From CAVYXZ01 sp965223835 (GTDB taxonomy: Bacteria; Chloroflexota; Anaerolineae; Aggregatilineales; Phototrophicaceae): 64,000 bases of DNA. Each line of letters starts with the position of its first letter. Within the stretch, counting starts at the first letter, position 1. The notes beneath the pieces are model-generated. The model did not search any database and had not been told where the DNA came from. It saw only the letters and a list, made by a program, of their open reading frames with translations. Both the position numbers and the translations under genes were made by a program. Positions 26,342-33,735 of the stretch are shown here, in pieces. Location of the stretch: positions 186,001-250,000 of the forward strand of contig OZ245022.1 in NCBI GenBank assembly GCA_965223835.1, read 5' to 3'.

Positions 26342-26598
26342 TGTCAAATCATTATTCAAGCCATTTTCAATATTTCCCGAATTCAATAGCGAACTGGCGT
26401 TTACAGTGTGCTTCACATCGAAACTTCCCATATCCCCCAATTGGCCTATAAAAATATCCTTCGGCCTGCTCATTCGCCCGCCCGCATTGCCGCCTATAAT
26501 TAATAGTCGATACGTTGCCATTCATTTGCATCTGAAATTTGTAAATGTTGATGGGCAACGCTGCTGTGACAGCCTGAATTTTACTTTTTATTGTTTTA
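26342..26598. other. AT-rich intergenic stretch left of the insertion sequence
   Basis: No coding frame is convincing (three 60-70-codon frames lack ribosome sites and overlap each other). Before insertion of the IS element this stretch would have abutted the FAS1 gene now at 27746, so it probably contains that gene's original promoter. Several TATAAT-like words occur, for example near 26493-26500 (CCTATAATTAATAG). Confidence 0.4.
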
Positions 26599-26599
26599 G

Positions 26600-26614
26600 T
26601 GCTTCATCCGGTAA
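26600..26614. repeat. left terminal inverted repeat of the IS630 element
   Basis: TGCTTCATCCGGTAA, the reverse complement of 27710-27724. Confidence 0.88.
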
Positions 26615-26618
26615 GTAA

Positions 26619-27227
26619 CTATGTAAAAGCCTTGCGCCAGACATAGGGTTTCTTGTGTTGATTCCAATAGTGTGTAGCCCATTCAATCGCGTGAACAATC
26701 TCATCGCCAAGCTGAAAGCAACGTCCTTTGAGAGCGAGTGAGCGTAGGGTTTTCCACCAGGGTTCAATCAAGTTCAACCAGGGTGCATAGGTGGGTTGAA
26801 ACAGAAACTTCACTTGGGGATGAGCCAATGCCCACAATAAGACATCGAGTGTCTTATGAGTGGATAGATTATCCAGGATAAGGTAGATGGTTTTGCCAGA
26901 CCATGTATCCGCGACATGATCCAAGAAGGCAACGAAGTTGGCGCTGGTCCGTCCGCCATAACAAGCAGTCAATGCCTGACCGGTTGCGGGTTCAAACGCA
27001 CCAAATGTCCAAATCTTGCCGCGCCTACCATAATCGGCTTCCACATGCGGGCGTTTTTCATCCCACCGCGGCGCAGCATAGGTTTTGGCTGAGGTCGGTC
27101 CCATCTCATCTACGCAGAGTACATAGGCATCGGCAGGTGGTTGGCGATATAAGCTCACGATTGCCCCCTTTTTTCCACGAATTGTGGATCGGGACTGGCA
27201 CTGAAATAGGTTTTCTCCTGATACCAT
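26619..27227 (-). CDS. IS630 transposase, C-terminal DDE part (second frame)
   Basis: Encodes the catalytic RNase-H-like domain: first Asp in YVLCVDEMGP, second Asp in YLILDNLSTHK and the Glu in NLIEPWWKTL, the DDE triad of IS630/Tc1-mariner transposases. The apparent ATG at 27227 is probably not used. The true product begins in the upstream frame (27155-27664) and enters this one by a -1 shift around 27164-27174. GAIVSLYR directly continues the upstream EKRG. Confidence 0.85.
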   Translation of the reverse strand: MVSGENLFQCQSRSTIRGKKGAIVSLYRQPPADAYVLCVDEMGPTSAKTYAAPRWDEKRPHVEADYGRRGKIWTFGAFEPATGQALTACYGGRTSANFVAFLDHVADTWSGKTIYLILDNLSTHKTLDVLLWALAHPQVKFLFQPTYAPWLNLIEPWWKTLRSLALKGRCFQLGDEIVHAIEWATHYWNQHKKPYVWRKAFT

Positions 27228-27664
27228 TTCAAGCCTTCTTGCTTCAGCACATCACCCAATTGACTGCGCGAAATGGCAATCTCAAGGTCATGATTGACAT
27301 ATTCCACGAGCAAATCGAGTGTCCAATGTCCAAATTCAAGCCCCAGGTGTTGGGGATTGGTTTTCGCTACTTTTACAATCTCACCACGCTGCTGTTCGTT
27401 GTAAACTAACGGGCGACCTTCACGCGGTAAGTCCTCGACGAATGCCAAGCCACGATCATTGAATTGATGCACTTGATAGTACACTGTCGCACCGGTTCGA
27501 CCTATGTGTTGAGCAATGGCTTCCACCCGCTTGCCTTCTTGAAACATCAGAATGATTTGTGCACGCTCTACGGCCCGTTGCGGCGCCGTCCGGGATCGAC
27601 TAATTTGGCGTAACTTGGCTGCTTCGCCTTCCTTGAAGGCCCGCAGCGATAACTTCTTGGGCAT
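27155..27664 (-). CDS. IS630 transposase, N-terminal DNA-binding part (first frame)
   Basis: 169 residues with a winged-helix/homeodomain-like region (AVERAQIILMFQEGKRVEAIA, GRTGATVYYQVHQFNDRG) that binds the terminal repeats, then an Arg-rich linker to the catalytic domain. It ends seven codons past a run of six A and five G on the coding strand (27164-27174). The DDE domain continues in the -1 frame there, giving a full transposase of about 340 residues if shifted. Confidence 0.85.
   Translation of the reverse strand: MPKKLSLRAFKEGEAAKLRQISRSRTAPQRAVERAQIILMFQEGKRVEAIAQHIGRTGATVYYQVHQFNDRGLAFVEDLPREGRPLVYNEQQRGEIVKVAKTNPQHLGLEFGHWTLDLLVEYVNHDLEIAISRSQLGDVLKQEGLKWYQEKTYFSASPDPQFVEKRGQS
27164..27174 (-). 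promoter_or_regulatory. candidate -1 frameshift site in the transposase
   Basis: On the coding strand the sequence reads GGAAAAAAGGGGGCA. A -1 slip on the A6 run joins the two transposase frames without loss of conserved residues. Programmed frameshifting at A-runs is known in several IS families. A homopolymer assembly error or decay by indel would look the same. Confidence 0.5.
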
Positions 27665-27709
27665 CTGGCGTTCCTTCTTTATTTACCAGCATACTCTATT
27701 TTAGACCAT

Positions 27710-27724
27710 TTACCGGATGAAGCA
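27710..27724. repeat. right terminal inverted repeat of the IS630 element
   Basis: TTACCGGATGAAGCA, the exact reverse complement of 26600-26614. Confidence 0.88.
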
Positions 27725-27745
27725 TTTAGTGAAAGGCGCAAATTC

Positions 27746-29410
27746 GTGAAGTTATGTTATCTGCTCCCGATATTATTGACCGTCCTGTTGGTGACAGTCG
27801 GCTTCGTTCAAGACTCGGATGGTGATATTGTTGCCATAACCGAAGTTGACACCGAGTTCTCGACTCTCATCTTAGGATTGGAAACAACCGGCCTGGACGC
27901 TGTGTTACGCAATTCGGAAGCGGAATACACAGTTTTTGCCCCCACCGATGATGCCTTCGCTTCCAGCCTGGACGCTATGGGCTTAACGCTCGAAGATTTG
28001 TTAAATGATACGGCGCGGCTGAATCAAATTTTACAATATCATGTTCTTGGCACTGCACTTGATGCTAGCACGATTGCATCAAATGCGGATGAAAACGGCT
28101 CCCTCACCCTGGCGACTTTAGAAGGTTCGGAAATTGCAGCGACGATGACCGAAGATGGTTTGGTCTTAAATGCTGATCCGGTACTGGAAGATAGTGGTAT
28201 CAACGTAACGGCGACTGACATTCGAGCTACCAATGGCATTATTCACGTCATTGACGGGGTACTGCTGCCGCAATCCGCGCCCCAGAGTACCGAAATCGCA
28301 ACCGCGACTATCCGCATTGCGCACCTTTCCCCGGATGCACCGCCCGTTGATATTTACATTAATGGTGAAGTCAGCGATATTGAATCACTGGCTTATCCTG
28401 ATGTGACGGGCTGGATTGAACTGCCGGCTGATACCTATGAGATCGCGGTCGTACCGATTGACGAAGACCTATCAGCAGCCGTTATCGGCCCAGTTGACTT
28501 AACATTTGCGGCTGATACCTGGACGACGATCTCGGCGGTTGGTTTGTTTGAGCGTGATGAACTCAAAGCCAACGTCTTTGCGGAGAACCGTACCCAGGCG
28601 ATTCCTGATGGGCAGGCCCGCCTTACAACCTACCATAGCATTGGCGATGCACCGGCAGTCGATGTATTGGCAAACGGTGAAGTACTGATCCCTGGCCTGG
28701 CCTTTCCGGGTTCACAGAACGGCAATGATGGTGTTTTCGTGATTGATGTACCCGCCGGCAGCTATGATGTTGAAATCGTCCCCACTGGCGCGACCGAACC
28801 TGTGCTCCTCAGTTTGCCAGCTACCGAATTGACCGCGGGCAGCTACACGTTCGTCGCCGCTATCGGCTCACTAGCCAACCCGGATGTCTATGTGGAAACA
28901 TTCACACCGGCCCAATTGGCGGGCGAAACGACGATGAGTGGGGCAACCGTTTCGATTTTGGATACCGCGCTCAGTAACCCCGACTTGAGTATCCTGGTCG
29001 CGGCTCTGGATGCAGTTAACCTGACGGATGTCATGCACAGTGAAGGTGATTTTACGGTATTCGCGCCGACTAACATCGCTTTCGCCGCTGCGCTCGACAC
29101 GTTGGGCATCACCGAAGCCGATCTTCTGGCAGATACTGAGACACTGAACAACATCTTGCTGTATCATGTTCTGGACGGAACCCAAACCGCCGAAGATTTA
29201 TCGACGGTGATTATGGAGGCCGAAGGTGAGCAAGCGGTAACGGAGCTTGAAGTACCAACGCTTCAGGGAGAACCGGTCATTTTGAGCCTGGCGGATGATG
29301 AATTGCTGATAAACGGCGCTGGCGTCAGTGAAGCCGACATCGCCGCGAGCAATGGCGTCATTCATGTGATTGATGCGGTCTTACTGCCACCGTCTGGCAC
29401 GGTAGAGTAA
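27746..29410 (+). CDS. exported FAS1-DUF4397-FAS1 surface protein
   Basis: 554 residues. A signal peptide (1-22) is followed by a fasciclin domain (about 30-178, with TVFAPTDDAFASSLDAMG, LNQILQYHVLG and ATNGIIHVIDGVLLP). Next is a DUF4397 region of two Ig-like repeats (about 190-395, IRIAHLSPDAPPVDIYING and a second copy from ARLTTYHSIGDAPAVDVLANG), then a second fasciclin domain (about 402-550, TVFAPTNIAFAAALDTLG, ASNGVIHVIDAVLLP). FAS1 domains mediate adhesion, so a cell-surface or matrix role is likely. The start is GTG after GAAAGG at 27731-27736, only 5 bases from the IS630 end. A hairpin terminator follows at 29436. Confidence 0.9.
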   Translation: MKLCYLLPILLTVLLVTVGFVQDSDGDIVAITEVDTEFSTLILGLETTGLDAVLRNSEAEYTVFAPTDDAFASSLDAMGLTLEDLLNDTARLNQILQYHVLGTALDASTIASNADENGSLTLATLEGSEIAATMTEDGLVLNADPVLEDSGINVTATDIRATNGIIHVIDGVLLPQSAPQSTEIATATIRIAHLSPDAPPVDIYINGEVSDIESLAYPDVTGWIELPADTYEIAVVPIDEDLSAAVIGPVDLTFAADTWTTISAVGLFERDELKANVFAENRTQAIPDGQARLTTYHSIGDAPAVDVLANGEVLIPGLAFPGSQNGNDGVFVIDVPAGSYDVEIVPTGATEPVLLSLPATELTAGSYTFVAAIGSLANPDVYVETFTPAQLAGETTMSGATVSILDTALSNPDLSILVAALDAVNLTDVMHSEGDFTVFAPTNIAFAAALDTLGITEADLLADTETLNNILLYHVLDGTQTAEDLSTVIMEAEGEQAVTELEVPTLQGEPVILSLADDELLINGAGVSEADIAASNGVIHVIDAVLLPPSGTVE

Positions 29411-29435
29411 TCTAATACAAACTTAGTTTTAACTG

Positions 29436-29482
29436 GGCCGTGCCAATGTGGTGCGGCCTCGTCTTTTCTGCACGACAGAAAA
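29436..29482. terminator. two hairpins between convergent genes
   Basis: GGCCGTGCC and GGTGCGGCC (29436-29458) form a nine-pair stem with two G-U pairs, followed by a T-rich tail (CGTCTTTTCT). Immediately after, TTTTCTG-CACGA-CAGAAAA (29464-29482) forms a perfect seven-pair stem with A and T tracts, able to end transcription from either side. They serve the FAS1 gene (plus) and the ABC ATPase gene (minus). Confidence 0.65.
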
Positions 29483-29525
29483 AACCAGCATGATGAGTGG
29501 CAGCAAAGAAACTGACTCCCCTTGC

Positions 29526-30218
29526 TTAGGCAACACCTACATCGCTGGCGAGTATCTGCCCATCTTTGAGATGCAGGATGTCATCGACAAAATCATCCAC
29601 CAGTGAATCATGTGAGGTCATCAGCATCGTCACGCCCTCCTGCCGCACAATCTCGCGGAACAGGCCCAGAATTTCCTGCGCTGTCACACTGTCCAGTTCA
29701 CCGGTGGGTTCATCTGCGAGAATCAACTGTGGTTGAGAAGCAATCGCCCGCGCAATCGCCACCCGCTGTTGCTGCCCGCCAGACAACTCATAGGGCCGAT
29801 GATTGCCCCGCTTACTGAGGCCCACAATATCCAGGCAATAGGCCGCCCGTTCGCGCCGCTCCGACCTTGCGTAGTTGTTCAGGCGCAGCACCAATTCCAC
29901 ATTTTCATAGGCGGAAAGGGTCGGCAGCAAGCCAAACGACTGAAAAATAAAGCCGATTTTCTCGCGCCGCCAGTGCGTCACCTGCTGGTCGCTCATCGCG
30001 CCGAGGTCCTGCTCAAACACGCGCACCATGCCACTGGTGGGTCGGTCCAGCCCACCCAGACAGTTGAGCAAGGTAGTCTTACCGCTGCCCGACCGTCCTT
30101 TGAGCGCAACAAAACGTCCCGCTTCGAGGCGTAAATTCACCCCCTGAAGCGCCGTGACATCCGCGCCCCGCGTATGATACACGCGCTTTACGTCCTGGGT
30201 TTCAATTGCGTACTGCAA
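29526..30218 (-). CDS. ABC transporter ATP-binding protein (MacB/LolD type)
   Basis: About 230 residues from the TTG at 30218, which has AGGAG eight bases upstream; a longer frame to 30245 lacks a ribosome site. Walker A is GRSGSGKTT, the signature is YELSGGQQQRVAIARA and Walker B is LILADEPTGELDS; the Q-loop and H-loop (TSHD) are also present. The GELDS ending of Walker B is typical of the FtsE/LolD/MacB group, which powers FtsX-like permeases. Partner permease and adaptor genes lie at 33736-37625. Confidence 0.9.
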   Translation of the reverse strand: MQYAIETQDVKRVYHTRGADVTALQGVNLRLEAGRFVALKGRSGSGKTTLLNCLGGLDRPTSGMVRVFEQDLGAMSDQQVTHWRREKIGFIFQSFGLLPTLSAYENVELVLRLNNYARSERRERAAYCLDIVGLSKRGNHRPYELSGGQQQRVAIARAIASQPQLILADEPTGELDSVTAQEILGLFREIVRQEGVTMLMTSHDSLVDDFVDDILHLKDGQILASDVGVA

Positions 30219-30257
30219 AGTCGTTACTCCTGTTATGTTGCTCAAGGTTGATGACTA

Positions 30258-31253
30258 TTAATTATCGCGCAACCGTTGGAACCAGCCCCGTAAGCCCTTT
30301 GCCTGATGGGTTTGCGCCAATTCACTCACATGGGATTCGGCCTCTTCAGCATAATCGGCATTTGTCGCCGGTTTAACCAGCACACCATCATCTGTCAATT
30401 CGAGCTGCACCCGGCCTTTGATTTGCAATTGATCGAGAAATTCGCGGGGGATCTGCAACCGTCCGGCAGCATCCAGCACGGTTAATTCCTCGAACGACTC
30501 ATCATGTGCTTCCTCATGATAGTCCGGCAACCTATCATCGTCACGCGAACGCCGGGCCTGCCGCACCGTCTCCGCTGCCATCCGCCCATCACGAATCGCT
30601 ACCACGCGGTCGACATGCCGCGCAATACCGGGATCGTGGCTGACAATTACCGTCGTCAACTTCAACTCATGACACAGCTTCTGAAAAATCGAGTAAATAC
30701 GTAGCGCCGTTTCTGAATCGACTTCGCCGGTCGGTTCATCGGCCAGCAGTAAGCGGGGCCGATTCGCCAGCGCCACCGCAATCGCCACCCGTTGCTGCTC
30801 ACCACCAGATAATTCAGATAGTTGATGAAAACGACGGTCGCCCAGTCCCACCATCTCCAGCAATTCGCCGGCCCATTCGCGCACAGCTGCGCCCGATTGA
30901 CCGGATAACATCATGGGCAGTTCCACATTTTCCTGGGCTTTGAGATATGGGATCAAATTGCGTGCGCCCTGCTGCCAGACGAAGCCAACATTGGCACGGC
31001 GGTAAGCATTTAGCTCGGCATCAGAAAGCTTGAGCAGGTCCATGCCATCCACCCACACCCGCCCGGCTGACGGTCGGTCCAGCCCGCCAAGAATGTTCAT
31101 CAACGTTGATTTGCCGCTGCCGCTGACGCCAACCATGCCGAGCAGTTCGCCCGGCCCGACGACCAGATCCAACCCCTGTAAAGCGACCGTTTCCAGATCA
31201 GCGACCTGGTAAATCTTGACGAGATTATCACAAACAATTGCTGGTTCTTGCAT
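30258..31253 (-). CDS. ABC ATP-binding protein with C-terminal AbrB-like domain
   Basis: 331 residues, about 100 longer than a usual MacB/LolD ATPase. Residues 1-235 hold Walker A (GVSGSGKST, 42-50), the SELSGGEQQRVAIAVA signature, LLADEPTGEVDSET and the SHD switch. The tail (about 255-300, VLDAAGRLQIPREFLDQLQI followed by RVQLELTDDGVLVKP) has the swapped-hairpin pattern of AbrB/SpoVT DNA-binding domains. The last 25 residues are basic. Whether the tail binds DNA or only dimerises the ATPase is unknown. It precedes the second ATPase gene by 39 bp. Confidence 0.85.
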   Translation of the reverse strand: MQEPAIVCDNLVKIYQVADLETVALQGLDLVVGPGELLGMVGVSGSGKSTLMNILGGLDRPSAGRVWVDGMDLLKLSDAELNAYRRANVGFVWQQGARNLIPYLKAQENVELPMMLSGQSGAAVREWAGELLEMVGLGDRRFHQLSELSGGEQQRVAIAVALANRPRLLLADEPTGEVDSETALRIYSIFQKLCHELKLTTVIVSHDPGIARHVDRVVAIRDGRMAAETVRQARRSRDDDRLPDYHEEAHDESFEELTVLDAAGRLQIPREFLDQLQIKGRVQLELTDDGVLVKPATNADYAEEAESHVSELAQTHQAKGLRGWFQRLRDN

Positions 31254-31384
31254 TTATGTCACCACGACTTTTCGTTGACAACGAACACCCAAATGACGTA
31301 CCGATTGCTAAAAACATGTGATTGCAGGAACTGACTTATGCCAGTCCATTTTCCGCTTGATCGCCTGTACTATCAAAATGTTGT

Positions 31385-32206
31385 CTATACAGGCTTCTCA
31401 TAAACAGCCTGTATCGCCACGACGCGACCTTCCTGGAGGCTGCGTTGGAGGTTGGCCGTTTTTTCCGCGACTCCTTCGCCCACAATCACCCCCAGGCCCA
31501 ACGCACCGGTCGGTGCTGCAGACCGCACCCGCTGCCACCAATCAATTGCATCTTGCGTATAATCGCGCCAATGCTGCCGGGTAAAACCCGCCTCAGTTAG
31601 CATTTGCTGAATTTGCGCCGGGGAGTGCATAAAGCTCAGACAGGCATCATCGGCCCACATCGCCGGGTAAAAGGGCGGTTCATCGCCGGGCTGCTGCAAT
31701 TCGTGCAAAACTGCACGTCCCCCCGGACGCAGCACCCGCTGGTATTCGCGGTAGAGTTGCGGCTTGTCCCCGATGTTCATGGATACAAATTCGGTCCAGA
31801 CGACATCAAACGTGCCCGCTTCAACCGGTAAATCCAACGCACTGCCAACTTTAAACTGGATTTTTTCCTGCAAACCAACCCGTTCCGTCAGCATTATCGC
31901 CGCATCAAGATAGGCTTCGGTCAGGTCAACCCCTACTACATCACAGCCAAACTCTGCCGCCAGCGTCCGGGTCGAACCACCAATGCCGCAACCAACATCG
32001 AGTACGCACATGCCCGGTTGTAAGTTTGCCAGCTTTGCCAGATTGCGCGTTTCAGCGATGCCGCCAATATGAAAATGATCGAACGTCATCAAATCTTCAC
32101 GGGTCAGGTTATCAATATCTTTACCCGCACTCGCCAACGCCTTGAGGATTCGCTCACTCAGATCGGGCTGCCCATAATGCTGATTAATACCGCTTTGATA
32201 ATCCAT
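31385..32206 (-). CDS. class I SAM-dependent methyltransferase
   Basis: 273 residues. Motif I is LDVGCGIGGSTRTLA (about 69-83); an acidic end of strand 2 (VVGVDLTEAY), FDVVWTEFVSMNI (motif post-II) and LRPGGRAVLHEL (motif III) follow. The N-terminal MDYQSGINQHYG segment and FDHFHIGGIAET resemble sarcosine/dimethylglycine and tocopherol-type small-molecule methyltransferases. AAGGTACTG precedes the ATG. The substrate is unknown. It sits between the exporter ATPases and the M29 aminopeptidase, same strand. Confidence 0.85.
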   Translation of the reverse strand: MDYQSGINQHYGQPDLSERILKALASAGKDIDNLTREDLMTFDHFHIGGIAETRNLAKLANLQPGMCVLDVGCGIGGSTRTLAAEFGCDVVGVDLTEAYLDAAIMLTERVGLQEKIQFKVGSALDLPVEAGTFDVVWTEFVSMNIGDKPQLYREYQRVLRPGGRAVLHELQQPGDEPPFYPAMWADDACLSFMHSPAQIQQMLTEAGFTRQHWRDYTQDAIDWWQRVRSAAPTGALGLGVIVGEGVAEKTANLQRSLQEGRVVAIQAVYEKPV

Positions 32207-32248
32207 CAGTACCTTGACCTTTCAGGCTACCAGAGCCTATCTGCTGTC

Positions 32249-33493
32249 TTACACGTCGAAGGCCCATTCACCATGTTTCATAATGGTTTCGCGTTCACCA
32301 GCAGCGGTGGTGCCAGTAACTGACAATGCTGCCGAGCCAATCATAAAATCAACATGGATACTACTGCGATTGCCGCCGGCGGCGGTAAACTCGTCATCAG
32401 ACAGCGCGGTTCCACCCGTTAATGACGTGCGATAGGCTTCGCCCAATGCCAGATGCGACGCCGCATTTTCATCGTACAGGCTGTTATAGAAGCGCAAGCC
32501 GCTTTGTGAGATGGGTGAGCTATGCGGCACTAGCGCGACTTCACCCAGCGCCCGTGCGCCGTCATCAGTATCCAGCAACATCTGCACCAGTTCCTCGCCT
32601 GTCTCGGCCTGGGCGTCGACGACTTCCCCCGCCATAAACGTCAGCACCAGGCCCGTGATCGTCGTGCCCTGCCAGCTCAGGGGTCGGGAGACAGTAACGG
32701 TTCCCGCAACCTGCTGGTGATGCGGCAGCGTATATATCTCCTCTGACGGAATATTGGGGACATGCCGAATACCCGTTTCTTCGTTGACGATGCTGTGCCA
32801 GACATGACCAGCCGGTAGCCCGACCGTTAAGTCAGTACCCGGTGCCTGATAATGGAGAGCCGCATATTGTTTTTTATTCAGATAATGTGCACGTGCTTCC
32901 AGGTTGGACAGATGCGTCTGCCAGCCAGCAATCGGATTCGCAGCCTTCACCCGGCAGGCAGCAAAGATTGCGTCCCAAAGCTTAGCAACTGCCGCTTCTG
33001 GCCCGTCATCGGGGAACACTTTCGTGGCCCACCCAGCAAACGCCGCACTGAAAAACCCGCCGTTCTTCACTCGATTTTGCATAATCCGCTGCAAGATCGG
33101 CGCACCAAATACCTCAATTTGCTGGCGGGCAGCATGGACGCGAGCGGGGTCAATATCTGCTAGCATGTCGGGGTCCAGGGCATAGATCGTTGCCATCGCA
33201 TCACCAGCATCAATATAATCCAGCGCCAACTGTTCACCCCAGCCTTCATAGGCGCTCATCACATTTTCCGGTCCAAATTTCAGGTGTGACCACAATATTC
33301 GTTGGTCACTCCACAGCACCTCCACAAACCGGGCACCAGCGGCATAGGCGTGACGCGTCAACAAACGAGCGAACGGTGCCAGGTCAACCGGCACCCGAAT
33401 CAGCAACCGTTGATCGGCCTGCAAATTAACGCCCACGCGGACAATCACCTCAGCATACTGGTCAAGATAATGCTCAAATTCGCGGTTGCTCAT
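32249..33493 (-). CDS. M29 family metallo-aminopeptidase (AmpS/PepS type)
   Basis: 414 residues, normal for the family. Metal ligands fit the AmpS/AmpT pattern: Glu in NIPSEEIYT, Glu/His in LYDENAASHLALGEAY and His-x-Asp in SSIHVDFMIGS. These enzymes bind two divalent metals (often Zn or Co) and remove N-terminal residues in the cytoplasm. The ATG at 33493 follows GGGAACAATGTG; a GTG one codon earlier is the alternative. It ends 42 bp before the methyltransferase. Confidence 0.9.
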   Translation of the reverse strand: MSNREFEHYLDQYAEVIVRVGVNLQADQRLLIRVPVDLAPFARLLTRHAYAAGARFVEVLWSDQRILWSHLKFGPENVMSAYEGWGEQLALDYIDAGDAMATIYALDPDMLADIDPARVHAARQQIEVFGAPILQRIMQNRVKNGGFFSAAFAGWATKVFPDDGPEAAVAKLWDAIFAACRVKAANPIAGWQTHLSNLEARAHYLNKKQYAALHYQAPGTDLTVGLPAGHVWHSIVNEETGIRHVPNIPSEEIYTLPHHQQVAGTVTVSRPLSWQGTTITGLVLTFMAGEVVDAQAETGEELVQMLLDTDDGARALGEVALVPHSSPISQSGLRFYNSLYDENAASHLALGEAYRTSLTGGTALSDDEFTAAGGNRSSIHVDFMIGSAALSVTGTTAAGERETIMKHGEWAFDV

Positions 33494-33597
33494 CACATTG
33501 TTCCCGACATTCGCTCTGCTGGCACGAGTATCGATTGCAGTGGCCGGGTTAGATTCAAAATTTTCATAATTCTAGTTTGCCGTGTTTTTTTGATCTA

Positions 33598-33661
33598 CCT
33601 CACCCCCAACCCCTCTCCAAATTGGAGAGGGTGGAATTGCCACAGGCAAGGAGGGGTGAGG
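33598..33661. repeat. 64-bp nested palindrome
   Basis: Outer arms CCTCACCCC (33598-33606) and GGGGTGAGG (33653-33661); inner perfect arms CCCTCTCCAA (33611-33620) and TTGGAGAGGG (33622-33631). A GCCACAGGCAAGGAGGGG tail resembles that of 18765-18848. It lies between the permease and the M29 aminopeptidase gene and may attenuate read-through. Confidence 0.75.
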
Positions 33662-33735
33662 TCAATAAAACGATCACTCATGTAGTCGAAACGTCCTCAA
33701 ATCCAGAGTAAACTAAATGGCACTGACTATACACT

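Larger units (their letters stand above)
26599..27726 (-). mobile_element. IS630-family insertion sequence, 1.13 kb
   Basis: Terminal inverted repeats TGCTTCATCCGGTAA are identical over 15 bases at 26600-26614 and (reverse) 27710-27724. TA dinucleotides at 26597-26598 and 27727-27728 fit the TA target duplication of this family. The flanks also share TTTAGTG on both sides. One transposase is encoded in two overlapping frames on the minus strand. The near-perfect ends suggest a recent insertion. Confidence 0.88.
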
